Source: Chiridota heheva
Lineage: Eukaryota; Echinodermata; Holothuroidea; Apodida; Chiridotidae
Assembly (NCBI GenBank): GCA_020152595.1
Contig: JAIGNY010002754.1
Span: 1-64,000, forward strand
DNA: 64,000 nucleotides
Reading direction: 5' to 3'
The notes under the pieces were generated by a model. That model made no database searches. It was not told where the DNA came from and was given only the letters and a program-made list of their open reading frames with translations. Shown piece by piece: positions 11,055-23,826 of the stretch. How positions within the stretch are numbered: the stretch's first letter is position 1; every line of letters starts with the position of its first letter. The position numbers and the translations under genes are program-made.

Positions 11055-13735
11055 GGAGGTATCCAAAGATGATTTCCATTTTGTATCACAGGAAGGAAAA
11101 GTTAAGGAGAAGGTGCCAAGAGTGGCTGGGTTGATGCCGAGATGGAGGAGATCTGATTTTATGTGTAAGCTGAAGGGAGGAGATACGTCCTATCAAAATT
11201 GGGGTACCTAAAGAGGTTGTAAACAGGGTTCTGGGTGTTGGTGATGGCTCTAATAGCTTAGAAGAGGCTAAGCTTTCTAAACCTTAGCAGAAAGGGGTTC
11301 GTTGGCTTCAATGTAAAGGATGGTGATGAGGGGGGTACCTGTGGGTACCAAGACAAAGCCTCAGGGCTTCAATTTGGATGGTGTTGATGTGGTTGAGGTA
11401 TGAGCAACACAGTAGACAATATTGACATAGTCCAGCTTGGCACGAGTGGTGAGCCTGAAGATTTTGAGGTTCACACCCTAAGTGGTGTTGGAAAGGAGGC
11501 GGAGAAAGTTGAGGGAGTTGTTGCATTTTTGTTTCAGGTTGGTGATGTGTTAATTGTAGGAGAGCTTAGGGTCTAGGGTTAAACCCAGGAACTTGGTGTG
11601 GCCAATTTTAGAGATGTGATTGCCATTGAGCACGAGGTTCGGGCTAGGGTAGGGGTTGTTGAAATAAAAGAAGTGCATGCAGACTGTCTTGTCTTTGGAG
11701 AATTTAAAACTGTTATTGTTGCACCAGTCTTGCAGCTGGTTGAGGCTGAGTTGGAGCCTATTTTTGACAAGAGGAAAGCTAGGGGAGGAGTAGAAGATGT
11801 CATCCTGGTAGAGGGCACGTTTAATGTTGGAGCCAAAGTTGTCCGTGATGTCGGTAATGCTCAGGTTAAAAGAGAGGGAGAGAGAATGCTACCTTGGGGG
11901 ACGCCCTCTTCTTAGGGGTGGAGCTAAAATCAAGGAAGAGGTTGGGGGAACAGATAGACAGGTCAATACAGGTGAGGGAGCCTGTGGCAGGGTGAAGGTA
12001 GGTCGAGGCTTAGTGTTGAGCAAGGAGAGGCTGTGCTGTCTGAGAGTGTTTTCAACGAGCTTGCCTCTGGGGGTGGTGGTATTGGAGCCACACAGGGGGT
12101 TCTGGGCATTGAAGTCGCCAAGAAGGATGACGGGGGAGGGGAGCTACGAAATGAAGTTGTTAAGACCAGTTGGCCGAACATTGGTATTGGGGGAGATAGA
12201 TATTAAAGAGTGAAGGTTTTATGCAGGGAGAAAGACATATAGATGATCTGAGGGTTGGTATTCACACAAACAAGGCTGTGTGGGATATCGTGTTTAACAA
12301 GAATGGAGACACCCTCACAGGCCCTGTCAGCATCCTCTTGATGTTTGTGGTAGCAAGCAAAGTTGTTGAGGGAATAATGGTCAGTGGTTTTCAAGAAGGT
12401 TTCTTGTAGGCAGAATACGACTGGGTTGAAGGTGGTGGCCAGTAGGTCAATTTCTTCTGAATTGGCCTTAAAGCTCCTGATGTATCAGGAGGCAGGGGTT
12501 ATCTGGAGGAAGATATGTTGGGTCTGAGTTGGCTTGTTTTTTCTTTGGATCTGTCTGTTTCTTTAGAGGTGGTTGTTTTTGAAAGTTGGACGAGAAGTAT
12601 GTTCGGTGTGTTCGGCAATCGACAATCCATGTTCTCTTCAGTGTTATACGTGTGGGTTTGGATGGTGGGCTGTTTGTTGATTGGTTGTTTGTTGGCCAGG
12701 TTGGCTTGACTTTGATGGCATTAGAGGTGTTGGGGTAGGGGACGGCAGGAGTCTTAGAAAAGGAAGAAAGGTTGGGGAGAGAAGTGGAGGTGGTTTGGGT
12801 AATAGGTGTGGTTGGGTTGTTGGCAATGGTGATGGGCTAAGGACTGGGTAAGAAGAGCCAGGTGAGGTTGGTTTGGGGATGTGAGTCAGTTTTAGTTGTG
12901 TTAGGGTGGCGGTTTTGGTATTTGGGGAGACTGTGCTCGAGTAGGAAGGTTTGGTGTGGAGGGAAGCGGGAAATTGCTTCCTGGCCTTCGAGTAAGTGAT
13001 GTTTCGATTAAGGGTTTTCAGTTTAATTATCTGCTTTTCCTGAAGCCAGGTGGGGCAGTCTTTTGAGGAGGGATGGTTTGCTGGGTGAGTACCATCGCAA
13101 TTGGTGCAGAGTGGGGTGTTGGTGCAGGAGGCGCAGTCATGGTCCGGGGCTCCACAGTTGCAACAGCACCATTGGCTGCGGCAGGAGTTTTTCCCATGGC
13201 CATACCTCTGGCACTGATGACAACGGAGGGGGTTGGGAATGTAAGGAGCGACTGGGATTCTGAGGAAGCTGGCAGTGATGTGGGAGGGGAGACTTGGTGT
13301 GGCAAAAGTCAGGAAGATGGTACTGGTGGGTGCTTTTGCTCCGTCTCTTTTGAGGACGAGACGACAGGCTTTAGTAACGTGCTGGCTGGCAAGTTCCTGA
13401 ACGAGGTCTTCGTTCGGTCAAGTAAGCAAGGTCTCTGGTTCTGATGACGCTTTTGCTGGAGTTCATGAAATGGTGGGGGTGACTGTAACGTCGATACCAG
13501 TATTAGCTAGGGTTTTGATGGTGAGGAGGTTGGTGGCTTGAGTGTCCTGATGCAGTGCACCAGGAGATCGCCGGATCTGAGGGTAGAAACCTTGGGGAGG
13601 GTACCGACAAGGCCGTGGAGCGCTTTGTGCATGAGGAAAGAGGAAACTCTTTTAAAACTGTCTGGTTTATTGGTAGCCTGAATGATTACAATTTTTGGGA
13701 CTGGGCCTAAGGAATGGTCAATGGAGGTCAAGACA
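11055..13735 (-). mobile_element. LINE fragment: ORF1 + endonuclease + C-terminal part of RT, internally deleted
   Basis: On the minus strand from 13,735 downward there is a gag-like ORF1 with FLMHKALHGLVGTLPKVSTL and RSGDLLVHC. CCHC-type zinc knuckles follow (CHQCQRYGHGKNSC then CNCGAPDHDCASC, around 13,090-13,220). An APE-like endonuclease region comes next (VFCLQETFLKTTDHYSLNNF; GGVSILVKHD-like; LLGDFNAQNPLCGS, around 12,090-12,440). The sequence then jumps from LDFSS directly to KRVSQGSILS and YQDD (11,800-11,910), so the N-terminal half of the RT is missing. YQDD stands where active elements have YADD. Several stops and frameshifts show a dead copy. It is a Jockey/I-type LINE. Confidence 0.8.
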
Positions 13736-14699
13736 GAAGCTTTTCGTAATGATGAAAAAAAAAAAAAACAGGGACCGAGAGACCCGAGGCAACTACAAAA
13801 AATATTTTTGTAGAACTACTATAGGAGAACCACTGTACAGGTATCAATAAGGGTGTAAAAGTCTGGTCACAACGGGAGGGAAAAAACAAAAGAACGATCT
13901 CACCGAAAGCAGACATCCCACCCTCCCACAGAGAGAGAATCCCGGAAAATGAAGATGCAAACAAAATGTAGGTGGTAAAGTGCAAGGTAAAGTGTATCGA
14001 AATGAAAGGTTTAAGATAATAGAATAGAAGTCACATTGCTCTCAACATATTGCACTTACATTTTCATTTGCTTTGCTTTGTTAATTTTACAATATTTTAC
14101 TTCAAGCTTCAAAATATTTTCTAGTTTTTCCAGATATTTTAAGACAAAAAAAAAAGAAGCTCAAAGTTACCTCATTCAGTATTTCAGAAAACATGTAAAA
14201 GCTAGCAGTCTTTACAACTACAACATCTCTTTTAGTTCTATCAATTGAATAACACATAAAGGAGATAAAAGAATGTCATTAAGCCCCCCTTTCCAACCTG
14301 TACCCTCCCCAGCCCCTACACATTCCCAGAAATACATCCTGGATTGTAATACAGCTTCCAATTTAAGAAAATATGTGTGTCAAGCAAAGTCAAGCAACAT
14401 GAAAAATGTACAATAACATTTAAATTAAATTATGTGAAACAATATTGCTTTACGTATGACAAACTAGACATTGGAAACAATACAAATCCCCTCTCTGCTA
14501 ATAATGCACATTCCAGACTGACCCACATTCCATCCCAACCTGTCCCAAATGTCATCTCATACCTATACTCCATGCAATCACACCTGAAAACCAGATACTG
14601 TATGTCATTCCACCTCTTGCATGACCTACATGCCATCACGACTGAAATCCAGATGACACCCCACCACATGCCATTCCGCCCTGTCCCACATGTCGACCC

Positions 14700-14785
14700 C
14701 CGTTCCACATGCCAACCCACCCTGTTCCACATGCCAACCCACCCTGTTCCACATGCCAACCCACCCTGTCTAACATGCCAATGCA
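14700..14785. repeat. 22-bp tandem repeat, about 4 copies
   Basis: The unit is ccacatgccaacccaccctg plus tt, within a wider C/A-rich region (14,510-14,830) of related but degraded words (cccaccctgtccca, cattccaccctgtc). Intronic. Confidence 0.8.
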
Positions 14786-15415
14786 TCCTACATACAATTC
14801 CACTCTGTCCCACAAGAAATCCCACCCTCATCCTAATTCCTTCAGCTACTTTATCATCATGTCATCTTCTACCCCACATTCTGCTTATTGTTTGTATTTC
14901 CCAAATCCCGAATTCAACATTCTTTAGAAGGAAGGAAACTTTTATTTGCTTCTTTATTCGAGGCAAGACAAACATTTTGATTGCTATTCATGTCAGGAAT
15001 GTCAATATCATAACAAAACTAGAAATGTGAAGTTAGTAAGTTATAAGTCATATATTTTTGATCTCAGGTCAAAAACATTGCAGCAAATACACACTATACC
15101 TCACCATTAAGTGTGAACAATGCTCTTCACATATACTGTATGATCATTTGTTTGCAAAATCATCATACCCACTTTAATTTAAGAGATACCACATATACAA
15201 ATATTTTCATTGCTATGCAAATAAGTTATTTAGTATACACACACAACCCCCCATCATGCTCATTTAAACAGTACCCATGTCCTCTACCCCTATGCCAAAT
15301 TACATGAATGTACACCTAAAACTCTTCACCAAAACTTTAACCAAAATGTTACAAAAACTTTAACCTGACGCTGACGCCGGGGTAGTAGTATAGCTTTACT
15401 ATTCTTTAAATAGTC

Positions 15416-15455
15416 GATGATGATGATGGTGATGATAATGATGATGATAATGGTG
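15416..15455. repeat. (GAT)n-type microsatellite
   Basis: An imperfect gatgatgatggtgatgataa tract just downstream of the donor of exon 15,503-15,782, on the intron side. Confidence 0.8.
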
Positions 15456-15502
15456 AATTAGGATTTGAATTAACTACAAAAAGTCATAACAGTTTATGGT
15501 AC

Positions 15503-15782
15503 CTTCAGCTTCCTGTCCATCTTCCTCCAGCCGACCCGTACCACCAAAGGAAAGGCTCAGCCTCTTAGACTGGGTACTTGGCTGTGTCTGCCACTCAGGG
15601 AACTGGAAGATTGAAGCAGTGGTGTGCCTCCGCATTACATTGAATCGATGAGTGAAAGAGAGTCTCCGCCGAGGTGACATTTTGGAACTGGTGAGGGTGA
15701 CTGGAATGTCAATGTCAGCAGCTTTGGTCCGAGCATAAAGGTGTTTATGGGTACCCTTTGTCTTGGATAACCTCTGCAATGC
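15503..15782 (-). CDS. PLCH: PLC-eta-like gene, C-terminal tail exon 1
   Basis: A 280-nt exon, phase 0 to 1, acceptor tattcccag and donor gtacca, encodes residues 666-758. It is basic and serine/threonine-rich, for example LSKTKGTHKHLYARTKAADI, MSPRRRLSFTHRFNVMRRH and STQSKRLSLSFGGTGRLEED. No domain is recognised. Vertebrate PLC-eta tails are also long and poorly conserved. The donor fits the phase of the last exon, but the frame stays open to a TAG at 15,474, so an unspliced form would end in GTINCYDFL. Confidence 0.82.
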
Positions 15783-16192
15783 CTGGGAATAAACACACCA
15801 GTGAAAGTGTATATGCAACAATTTATTTGAAATTATGATCTATATTGGCATACAGGCCCAAAAGGTTTACATGACCATTGATCATCAGTTTTGTAATAAT
15901 TTTTCAGAATCGTATTTTAATTTTCATCTGAAAAATAGAAACTGTACTGCAAACTATAAGATGAAATAAGACTTCGTAATAACATTTGTTGACCAGGTCT
16001 AGCAAGAGTTTGGCAGACAATTAAGCATGTTACACAAATTTCTTGTAAAATGCAAAATTTTGGGGATCACCTTAAGATTCTTATTAATGATTTCTGCTTA
16101 CCAGATTGTTGGCAAAAAAAAGCCTTATCTGCTAAGGTTTTTCAAATAAGAAGACACTTGTTATGGTAGTAATTATTAAGCATTACTCTAGC

Positions 16193-16310
16193 ACGCGACG
16201 ATTTATTCACGCGGCAATTTAATCACGCGACGATCTTATCATGCAGAAATATTATCACGCGGCGATATTGTCACACGGCGATATTATCACGCGGCAATAA
16301 TATCGCCGTT
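16193..16310. repeat. 17-18-bp degenerate CpG-bearing tandem repeat, about 6-7 copies
   Basis: The core is atattatcacgcggcgat with variants (acgcgacgatttattcacg). The last copy runs into an inverted match, cggcaataatatcgccg, that can fold on itself. It is unusually CpG-rich for this AT-rich intron. Confidence 0.8.
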
Positions 16311-16435
16311 TTGGGTGCCCCATCTTTGACTCCGACTCCCAAGCGTGTTTTCAAAAAGTCTTGGTAGAGTAAGGGTAACTATACTTAGCATTTCGTTAGC
16401 AGAACTGAGCATCAATGGTCTCTTCATGTTCATCT

Positions 16436-18667
16436 AGGAACCAATGCTCTATACAAGTATCCACCAGGAACCAGTGTTCTATTACAAGTATCCATCAGGT
16501 ACCCATATGCTATACAAGTATCCATCAGGTACCAGTGTTCTATACAAGTATCCATCGGGTACCAGTGCTCTATACAAGTATCCATTGGGTACTAGTGTTC
16601 TATACAAGTATATATCAGGTACCAGTGTTCTATACAAGTATCCATCGGGTACCAGTGCTCTATACAAGTATCCACTGGGTACCAGTGTTCTAAACAAGTA
16701 TACATCAGATACCAGTGCTCTATACAAGTCCCCAATAGGTACCAGTGTTCTATAGAAGTATCCATCAGGTACCGGTGTTCTATACAAGTATCCACCGGGT
16801 ACCAGTCTTCTATACAAGTATCTATCGGGTACCAGTGTTCTATACAAGTATCCATCGGGTACCAGTGTTCTATACAAGTATCCATCACGTACCAGTGTTC
16901 TATTCAAGTATTCACCAGGTACCAGTGTTCTATACAAGTATTACTTGGGTACCAGTGCTCTATACAAGTATCCATCAAGTACCAGTGTTCTATACAAGTA
17001 TCCATTGGGTACCAGTGTTCTATACAATATACATTAGGTACCAGTGCTTTAACAAGTATCCATCAGGTACCAGTGTTCTATAAAAGTATCCATCAGGTAC
17101 CAGTGTTCTATACAAGTATCCATCAGGTACCAGTGTTCTATACAAGTATCCATCAGGTACCAGTGTTCTATACAAGTATCCATCAGGTACCAGTGCTCTA
17201 TACAAGTATCCATCAGGTACCAGTGCTCTATACAAGTATCCATCACGTACCAGTGTTCTATACAAGTTTTCACCAGGTACCAGTGTTCTATACAAGTATT
17301 AATTGGGTACCAGTGCTCTATACAAGTATCCATCAAGTACCAGTGTTCTATACAAGTATCCATTGGGTACCAGTGTTCTATACAATATACATTAGGTACC
17401 AGTGCTTTAACAAGTATCCATCAGGTACCAGTGTTCTATACAAGTATCCATCAGGTACCAGTGTTCTATACAAGTATCCATCAGGTACCAGTGCTCTATA
17501 CAAGTATCCATCAGGTACCAGTGTTCTATACAAGTATCCATCAGGTACCAGTGTTATTACAAGTATCCATCAGGTACCAGTATTCTATACAAGTATCCAT
17601 CAGGTACCTGTGTTCTATAAAAGTATCCATCAGCTCCCAGTGTTCTATACAAGTATCCATCAGGTACCAGTGTTCTATACAAGTATCCATCAGGTACTTG
17701 TGTTCTATAAGAGTATCCATCGGGTACCAGTGTTCTATACAAGTATCCATCAGGTACCAGTGTTCTATACAAGTATCCATCAGGTACCAGTGTTCTATAC
17801 AAGTATTAATCAGGTACCAGTGTTCTATACAAGTATCCATCAGGTACCAGTGTTCTATACAAGTATCCATCAGGTACCAGTGTTCTATACAAGTATCCAT
17901 TGGGTACCAGTGTTCTATATGATATCCATTAGGTACCAGTGTTTAACAAGTATCCATCAGGTACCAGTGTTCTATAAAAGTATCCATCAGGTACCAGTGT
18001 TCTATACAAGTATTAATTGGGTACCAGTGTTCTATACAAGTATCTATCAGGTACCAGTGTTCTATACAAGTATCCATTGGGTACCAGTGTTCTATATAAT
18101 ATACATTAGGTACCAGTGCTTTCCGTATCCATCAGGTACCAGTGTTCTATAAAAGTATCCATCAGGTCCCAGTGTTCTATACAAGTATCCATCAGGTACC
18201 AGTGTTCTATAAAAGTATCCATCAGGTCCCAGTGTTCTATACAAGTATCCATCAGGTACCAGTGTTCTATAAGTATCCATCAGGTACCCATAGTGTTCTA
18301 TACAAGTATCCATCGGGTACCAGTGTTCTATACAAGTATCCATCAGGTACCAGTGTTCTATAAAGTATCCATCAGGTACCAGTGTTCTATACAAGTATCC
18401 ATCAGGTACCAGTGTTCTATACAAGTATCCATCAGGTACCAGTGTTCTATACAAGTATCCATCAGGTACCAGTGTTCTATACAAGTATCCATCAGGTACC
18501 AGTGTTCTATACAAGTATCCATCGGGTACCCATATTCTATACAAGTATCCATCAGGTACCAGTGTTCTATACAAGTATCCATCGGGTACCAGTGTTCTAT
18601 ACAAGTATCCATCGGGTACCAGTGTTCTATACAAGTATCCATCAGGTACCAGTGCTCTATACAAGTG
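16436..18667. repeat. 30-bp minisatellite, about 74 copies, with about 358-bp higher-order repeat
   Basis: The unit is caagtatccatcaggtacca then gtgttctata. Because 30 is divisible by 3, long frames are open on both strands; none is supported as coding. Variant units recur about 358 bp apart: the shortened unit caatatacattaggtaccag starts at about 17,025 and 17,383, and the acgtaccagtgttcta unit precedes each. This shows block duplication. The array starts 101 nt into the intron after exon 18,768-18,847. Confidence 0.95.
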
Positions 18668-18767
18668 CGCCTTTTTGCTGTGAAGCAGTGATATGAAAGA
18701 GTTGGTCAAACAAACTAGAAATGAGCAAAATGAATTATTTCTGAGGAACGATAGAATTGATAAATAC

Positions 18768-18847
18768 CTTCTCATCAAAATCTTCAATCATGACATGAAC
18801 GAATACAGTAGCATAATCCAGGCCTTCAAGGTGTACATGCCTGTAGC
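18768..18847 (-). CDS. PLCH: PLC-eta-like gene, end of C2 domain
   Basis: An 80-nt exon, phase 1 to 0, acceptor cttttatag and donor gtattt, encodes residues 639-665. The peptide GYRHVHLEGLDYATVFVHVM then IEDFDEK matches the last two beta strands of the PLC C2 domain (GYRHVxLEG, FVHV). A 30-bp tandem array starts about 100 nt into the next intron. Confidence 0.93.
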
Positions 18848-19370
18848 CTATAAAAAGAAACAGTTCATTTCTTTTACTTGAGAACAAACTGATTGTGAGA
18901 AACTTTACCTTCATTCCATTTCCTAGCAGACCAACCATTCTCCTACCACATCAATCATTCAACAGAAAATTACTTTTTGGTCCTTCCCCCAAATATTTTG
19001 AATGTGAGAAGTTGCTTACTGTGAACAGGAAATTATATATTATCATAGCTTTGGCCTAGATTTGCCAGTAGAATGCAATTTGACAACATTTGATATTTTT
19101 AATTTGGGAAAGAAATATACAAATTTACCGTTTCAATTTTTGGCTGTATTTTTCTTTTCATTTCATTTAATGCAAGTAAATCTCTACCTGGCCATTTACC
19201 TTTACAAAATCCCTATAGTTAGCAGTGAACTTAAAATCAGACAAACAATCTGCTGTAAGAGTTTATATATTTCTGATAATAGTTAAGAACAATTGTGTAG
19301 ATCCTTGAAAAAACCATGTTTGCTTTGTTCTTTCTTAACACCAAGTGAAAGACCCAAGAAAATGGAAAAA

Positions 19371-21120
19371 TCTCTTCAAATAGACCAACCCACTCCACTC
19401 TATGAGTTGCCATGCTATAATCTTCCTATAGACCAACCCACTCCACTCTATCAGTTGTCATCTTCATATAGACCAACCCACTCCACTCTATGAGTTGCCA
19501 TCTTCAAATAGACCAACCCACTCCACTCTATGAGTTGCCATCTTCCTATAAACCAACACACTCCACTTTATAAGTTGCCATCTTCCTATAGACCAACCCA
19601 CTCCACTCTATGAATTGTCATCTTCCTCTAGACCAACCCACTCCACTCTATAAGTTGCCATCTTCCTATAAACCAACACACTCCACTCTATAAGTTGCCA
19701 TCTTCCTATAGACCAACCCACTCCACTCTATGAATTGTCATCTTCCTATAGACCAACCCACTCCACTCTATGAGTTGCCATCTTCCTATAGACCAACCCA
19801 CTCCACTCTATGATGTGTCATCTTCATATAGACCAACCCACTCCACTCTATGAGTTGCCATCTTCATATAAACCAACACACTCCACTTTATAAGTTGCCA
19901 TCTTCCTATAGACCAACCCACTCCACTCTATGAATTGTCATCTTCCTATAGACCAACACACTCCACTCTATGAGTTGCCATCTTCTTATAGACCAACCCA
20001 CTCCACTCTATGAGTTGCCATCTTCCTATAGACCAACCTACTCCACTCTATGAGTCGCCATCTTCCTATAGACCAACCCACTCCACTCTATGAATTGTCA
20101 TCTTCCTATAGACCAACCCACTCCACTCTATGAGTTGCCATCTTCCTATAGACCAACCCACTCCACTCTATGATGTGTCATCTTCATATAGACCAACCCA
20201 CTCCACGAGTTGCCATCTTCATATAAACCAACACACTCCACTTTATAAGTTGCCATCTTCCTATAGACCAACCCACTCCACTCTATGAATTGTCATCTTC
20301 CTATAGACCAACACACTCCACTCTATGAGTTGCCATCTTCTTATAGACCAACCCACTCCACTCTATGAGTTGCCATCTTCCTATAGACCAACACACTCCA
20401 CTCTATGAGTTGCCATCTTCCTATAAACCAACCCACTCCACTCTATGAGTTGCCATCTTCATATAGACCAACCCACTCCACTCTATGAGTTGTCATCTTC
20501 CTATAGACAAACACACTCCACTCTATAAGTTGCCATCTTCATATAGACCAACACACTCCACTCTATGAGTCGCCATCTTCCTATGAACCAACCCACTCCA
20601 CTCTATGAGTTGCCATCTTCCTATAGACAAACACACTCCACTCTATGAGTTGCCATCTTCCTATGAACCAACCCACTCCACTCTATGAGTTGCCATCTTC
20701 TTATAGACCAACACACTCCACTCTATGAGTTGCCATCTTCCTATAGACCAAACACTCCACTCCATCTTCTATAGATGAACACACTCCACTCTATGAGTTG
20801 CCATCTTCCTATAAACCAACCCACTCCACTCTATAAGTTGCCATCTTCATATAGATCAACACACTCCACTCTATGAGTTGCCATCTTAAACCAACCCACT
20901 CCACTCTATGAGTTGCCACTATAGACAAACACACTCCACTCTATGAGTTGCCATCTTCCTATAGACCAACACACTCCACTCTATAAGTTGCCATCTTCAT
21001 ATAGATCAACACACTCCACTCTATGAGTTGCCATCTTCCTATAAACCAACCCACTCCACTCTATAAGTTGCAATCTTCCTATAGACCAACCCACTCCACT
21101 CTATGAATTGCCATCTTCCT
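19371..21120. repeat. 40-bp minisatellite, about 43 copies, abutting a 5' splice site
   Basis: The unit is gaccaacccactccactcta then tgagttgccatcttcctata. Variant units such as tgatgtgtcatcttcatata recur at about 19,810 and 20,170, pointing to a block of about 360 bp. The right edge ends at intron position +4 of the C2 intron: the donor region reads gtaaggaagatggca and the unit reads tataggaagatggca on the minus strand. Confidence 0.95.
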
Positions 21121-21123
21121 TAC

Positions 21124-21355
21124 CTGGTGTTAGACTAGAGATAGCATACGTTGCTTGTCCGATGAAATCTCTGCCAATCGGGTCCTCGTCCCACACTACA
21201 AACCTTATGAGGGCGACATCTGGCAAATGGACTGTAAAAAACATGGTTTGGTTCCAATTTGGGTTAAATCCATTGTCTTGGATTGTTTTGGTCTGTGCCT
21301 TCAAGCAGTCCACTGGCAGGCCAATGATTTCAACCTCAACATAAGGATCAATGAT
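21124..21355 (-). CDS. PLCH: PLC-eta-like gene, core C2 exon
   Basis: A 232-nt exon, phase 0 to 1, acceptor attatag and donor gtaagg, encodes residues 562-638. It starts IIDPYVEVEIIGLPVDCLK, followed by NGFNPNWNQTMFFTVHLPDV and RFVVWDEDPIGRDFIGQATY. The aspartates of IIDPY and VVWDEDPIGRD are at C2 calcium-ligand positions, so calcium-dependent membrane binding is expected. The 40-bp tandem array that fills the downstream intron begins at intron position +4, so the first repeat unit overlaps the 5' splice site. Confidence 0.95.
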
Positions 21356-22731
21356 CTATAATGAAAACAAATAAGAAAGAAAACCTCTGCTGAACAGTGT
21401 AGCAAGCAGTCAAAAGGCGAGTCAGCAGGGCTCATGGATATAAATGTTTCTGACAAAACAGTGGCATGGGTGAGAATGTCGCTAATGTTAAAGACGTAGC
21501 CAAATCTAAAATTCTTAAGCAACCAATCAGTCAAATAAGTTCATTCATGCTGTTTAAGGGCAGGAAGCCACATGCTTTTTCATGGCAAAAATAAAAACAT
21601 TTTTAGGCAAAAGTTAATTTTCTGGGGGACAGCAAAATATATGTACATCATGTTCACTTTACCCTTCCATGTCTTTTATGGGGGAGATCAAGCTCCTTAT
21701 AACGCTGGCTAGTAACTGGCTAAATGGTTTAGAATGAAGGGGGGGGAGAGGGGGATCATTCTTATGCCCGGTGTTTTTATAAGCCAAAGTGTAAATCTAT
21801 GGAAAGGTTTTGGATTAAATCAACTAGCCTACAATTAACAGAATACAAACATTTCATTTTTGTTGTTGTTGATAATATTCACAATCAAGACAACTGGCAA
21901 GAATCATTGTTTTGGTCTAGTGCTTCCTTAGTTACAAGGAAAAAACACAATTAAACTTCACAACATAGTGTCGGAAATCAGTTTCATTGATTGATAAAAC
22001 TTGTCAGCACATTTACAAGGAAGGCAAATAGTGCCTGGTAGGTAATATTATAACGGAGGAACAAATGGTTTATTATAAGGAAGGTAAACATTAAAGATGT
22101 GAAGACAAAAGAACAGCTAGTGGTAAAGAGAGTATAGTCAACAGTAAAGGAATCAAATGTCATAATTCAGGATTTATTCCTTGTGAATTAAGCCCAATCC
22201 TCTCTACAAATTTTCAGTCTTTTTACCCGCAAGAACCTTCATTTCGGCGGGTATGACTTATGTACTCTGCTAGAAGCAATTAAGAAACCCACCACAGATA
22301 GTTAAGTGATTTTACACATCAGTAATTACACTCCCAATCGTCTATATGCACACAATGGAACTTATTGTGAAGAGCCAGGTATTGTGGATTTGCTTACTAC
22401 ATGGCCAAGTCATGCATGTAATGTGGGGCTGAGGATTCATTTAGACTTTTAAAAGAATGTTTTCATCAGTGAGTTATAAACACTCTAGTTAGTTTGGATG
22501 CATTGGACTGAAAATGTACAGCCAGAGTTATTCATCATGTGAAGTTTCAGTGGGAAAGGGGACCTGGCAGAGGTCTGGTGTTACTGAACTGAAGGAGACG
22601 GTCATTTCTTGGGGAGAAGCACAGGTAAATACCTCAAATCTGACCAGATTGCATACTCAGGTTCAAAAGGGAATGAAGAGCAGAAATAAATAAATCAGAA
22701 AATCAGAAGTGAAGCTGAGAAATGTGAATAC

Positions 22732-22859
22732 CTCTCCTCGTTCTCCTAGAAGACTTTGTGGTGGCTTTGGTAGTTGCTGACCACTAATGACCCGTATCGT
22801 CAGCAGCTTCTTTTGATTTGTGGTGGGATCGGCTACATTTGGCTCAAATGCAGTGTCCT
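22732..22859 (-). CDS. PLCH: PLC-eta-like gene, Y-C2 connector and start of C2 domain
   Basis: A 128-nt exon, phase 1 to 0, acceptor ttcacag and donor gtattc, encodes residues 519-561. It reads EDTAFEPNVADPTTNQKKLL and then TIRVISGQQLPKPPQSLLGE. The LTIRVISGQQLPKP stretch is the first beta strand of the PLC C2 domain, and GERGE precedes the membrane/calcium loop encoded by the next exon. Confidence 0.93.
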
Positions 22860-23579
22860 CTGTGAAGAGAAGGAAAGAACAGGTTAAAATTCTTAGTATT
22901 TTTCTTTTCATGCAATATGCACGGTCATCAGTGGAGTAGATCTGTCCCAACTAGTTGGGGGATAAATGTTATGCAATAGTAGTTCACCATAAAGTTAGGG
23001 ATATGTAAGCTAACCCAGGACCTATGCTCATGATGGGCATAGTCAATGGGGGGGGGGTCATATCTCCATGAGGTAATTAAATTAAACAAAATTAAGAAGA
23101 TTCAAATCGTATATTTTTAAGATAAACTTACATAACACTTTGGATTTTGGTAAAGGACCTTTTTTTGCCTTTTGCAGCTCATTATGTTACCCTTTTAGTG
23201 AAAATTATTGATCCTAGCAGTGGCTTACTTGCTATTCAAAATTCTACTTGAAACAGCTGATCTACCCCTGATGATATGATATTGAGAAAATATCTAATAC
23301 AGAAAAATACTTTACAAATTAAACACACCTACAAAATAGTTTCTTCACAGCCTCACTAAATAGGTAAAAGTGCTCACAAAATTTAAGCTGCAGATTTTTT
23401 AACTATAGTTTTATTACTACCCTCTCTACTCAAAGAATGACTTGCAACATGAAACAGCAATTTTGCTCATCGAATTTAAATGTAGCTGATTCATTCAAAG
23501 AACAGTGAGAGACACCCGTTGATGTCATCTCCTTTTCTGAAGGAGAGAAGGGGATGAGTTAATACTCTAATCTCCTTAC

Positions 23580-23687
23580 CTTCCCTCATGACTTTCGGTT
23601 TAAGCACATAGCCACAGTTCCCATTCGACTTGAACTTGGCTCGGGCAAGCTGCATGGCACGTCCCTCTGTCTGATAATTCAAGGCAA
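23580..23687 (-). CDS. PLCH: PLC-eta-like gene, end of Y box
   Basis: A 108-nt exon, phase 1 to 1, acceptor ttcttgcag and donor gtaagg, encodes residues 483-518. The peptide begins [19 protein letters not shown], continues [16 protein letters not shown] and closes the catalytic barrel. GNCGYVLKP is nearly invariant in PI-PLCs. The split glycine codon joins it to the pre-C2 segment. Confidence 0.95.
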
Positions 23688-23826
23688 CTGCAAGAAAAAG
23701 GATAGGAGAAAGCGATAAAAGAAAATGTATTTTCCCTTGAGTTCACTTCACTTTTGACCTGCTCCTTTTTGTTCTTCGTTGGTCGTCCTTCCCCGTCCAA
23801 ACCAATCCACTGCTCTACTTGGTCAA

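Noticed and set aside
14377..15030. A 217-codon plus-strand frame
   Set aside because: It overlaps a C/A-rich degenerate repeat (14,510-14,830), has no family similarity and lies antisense in an intron.
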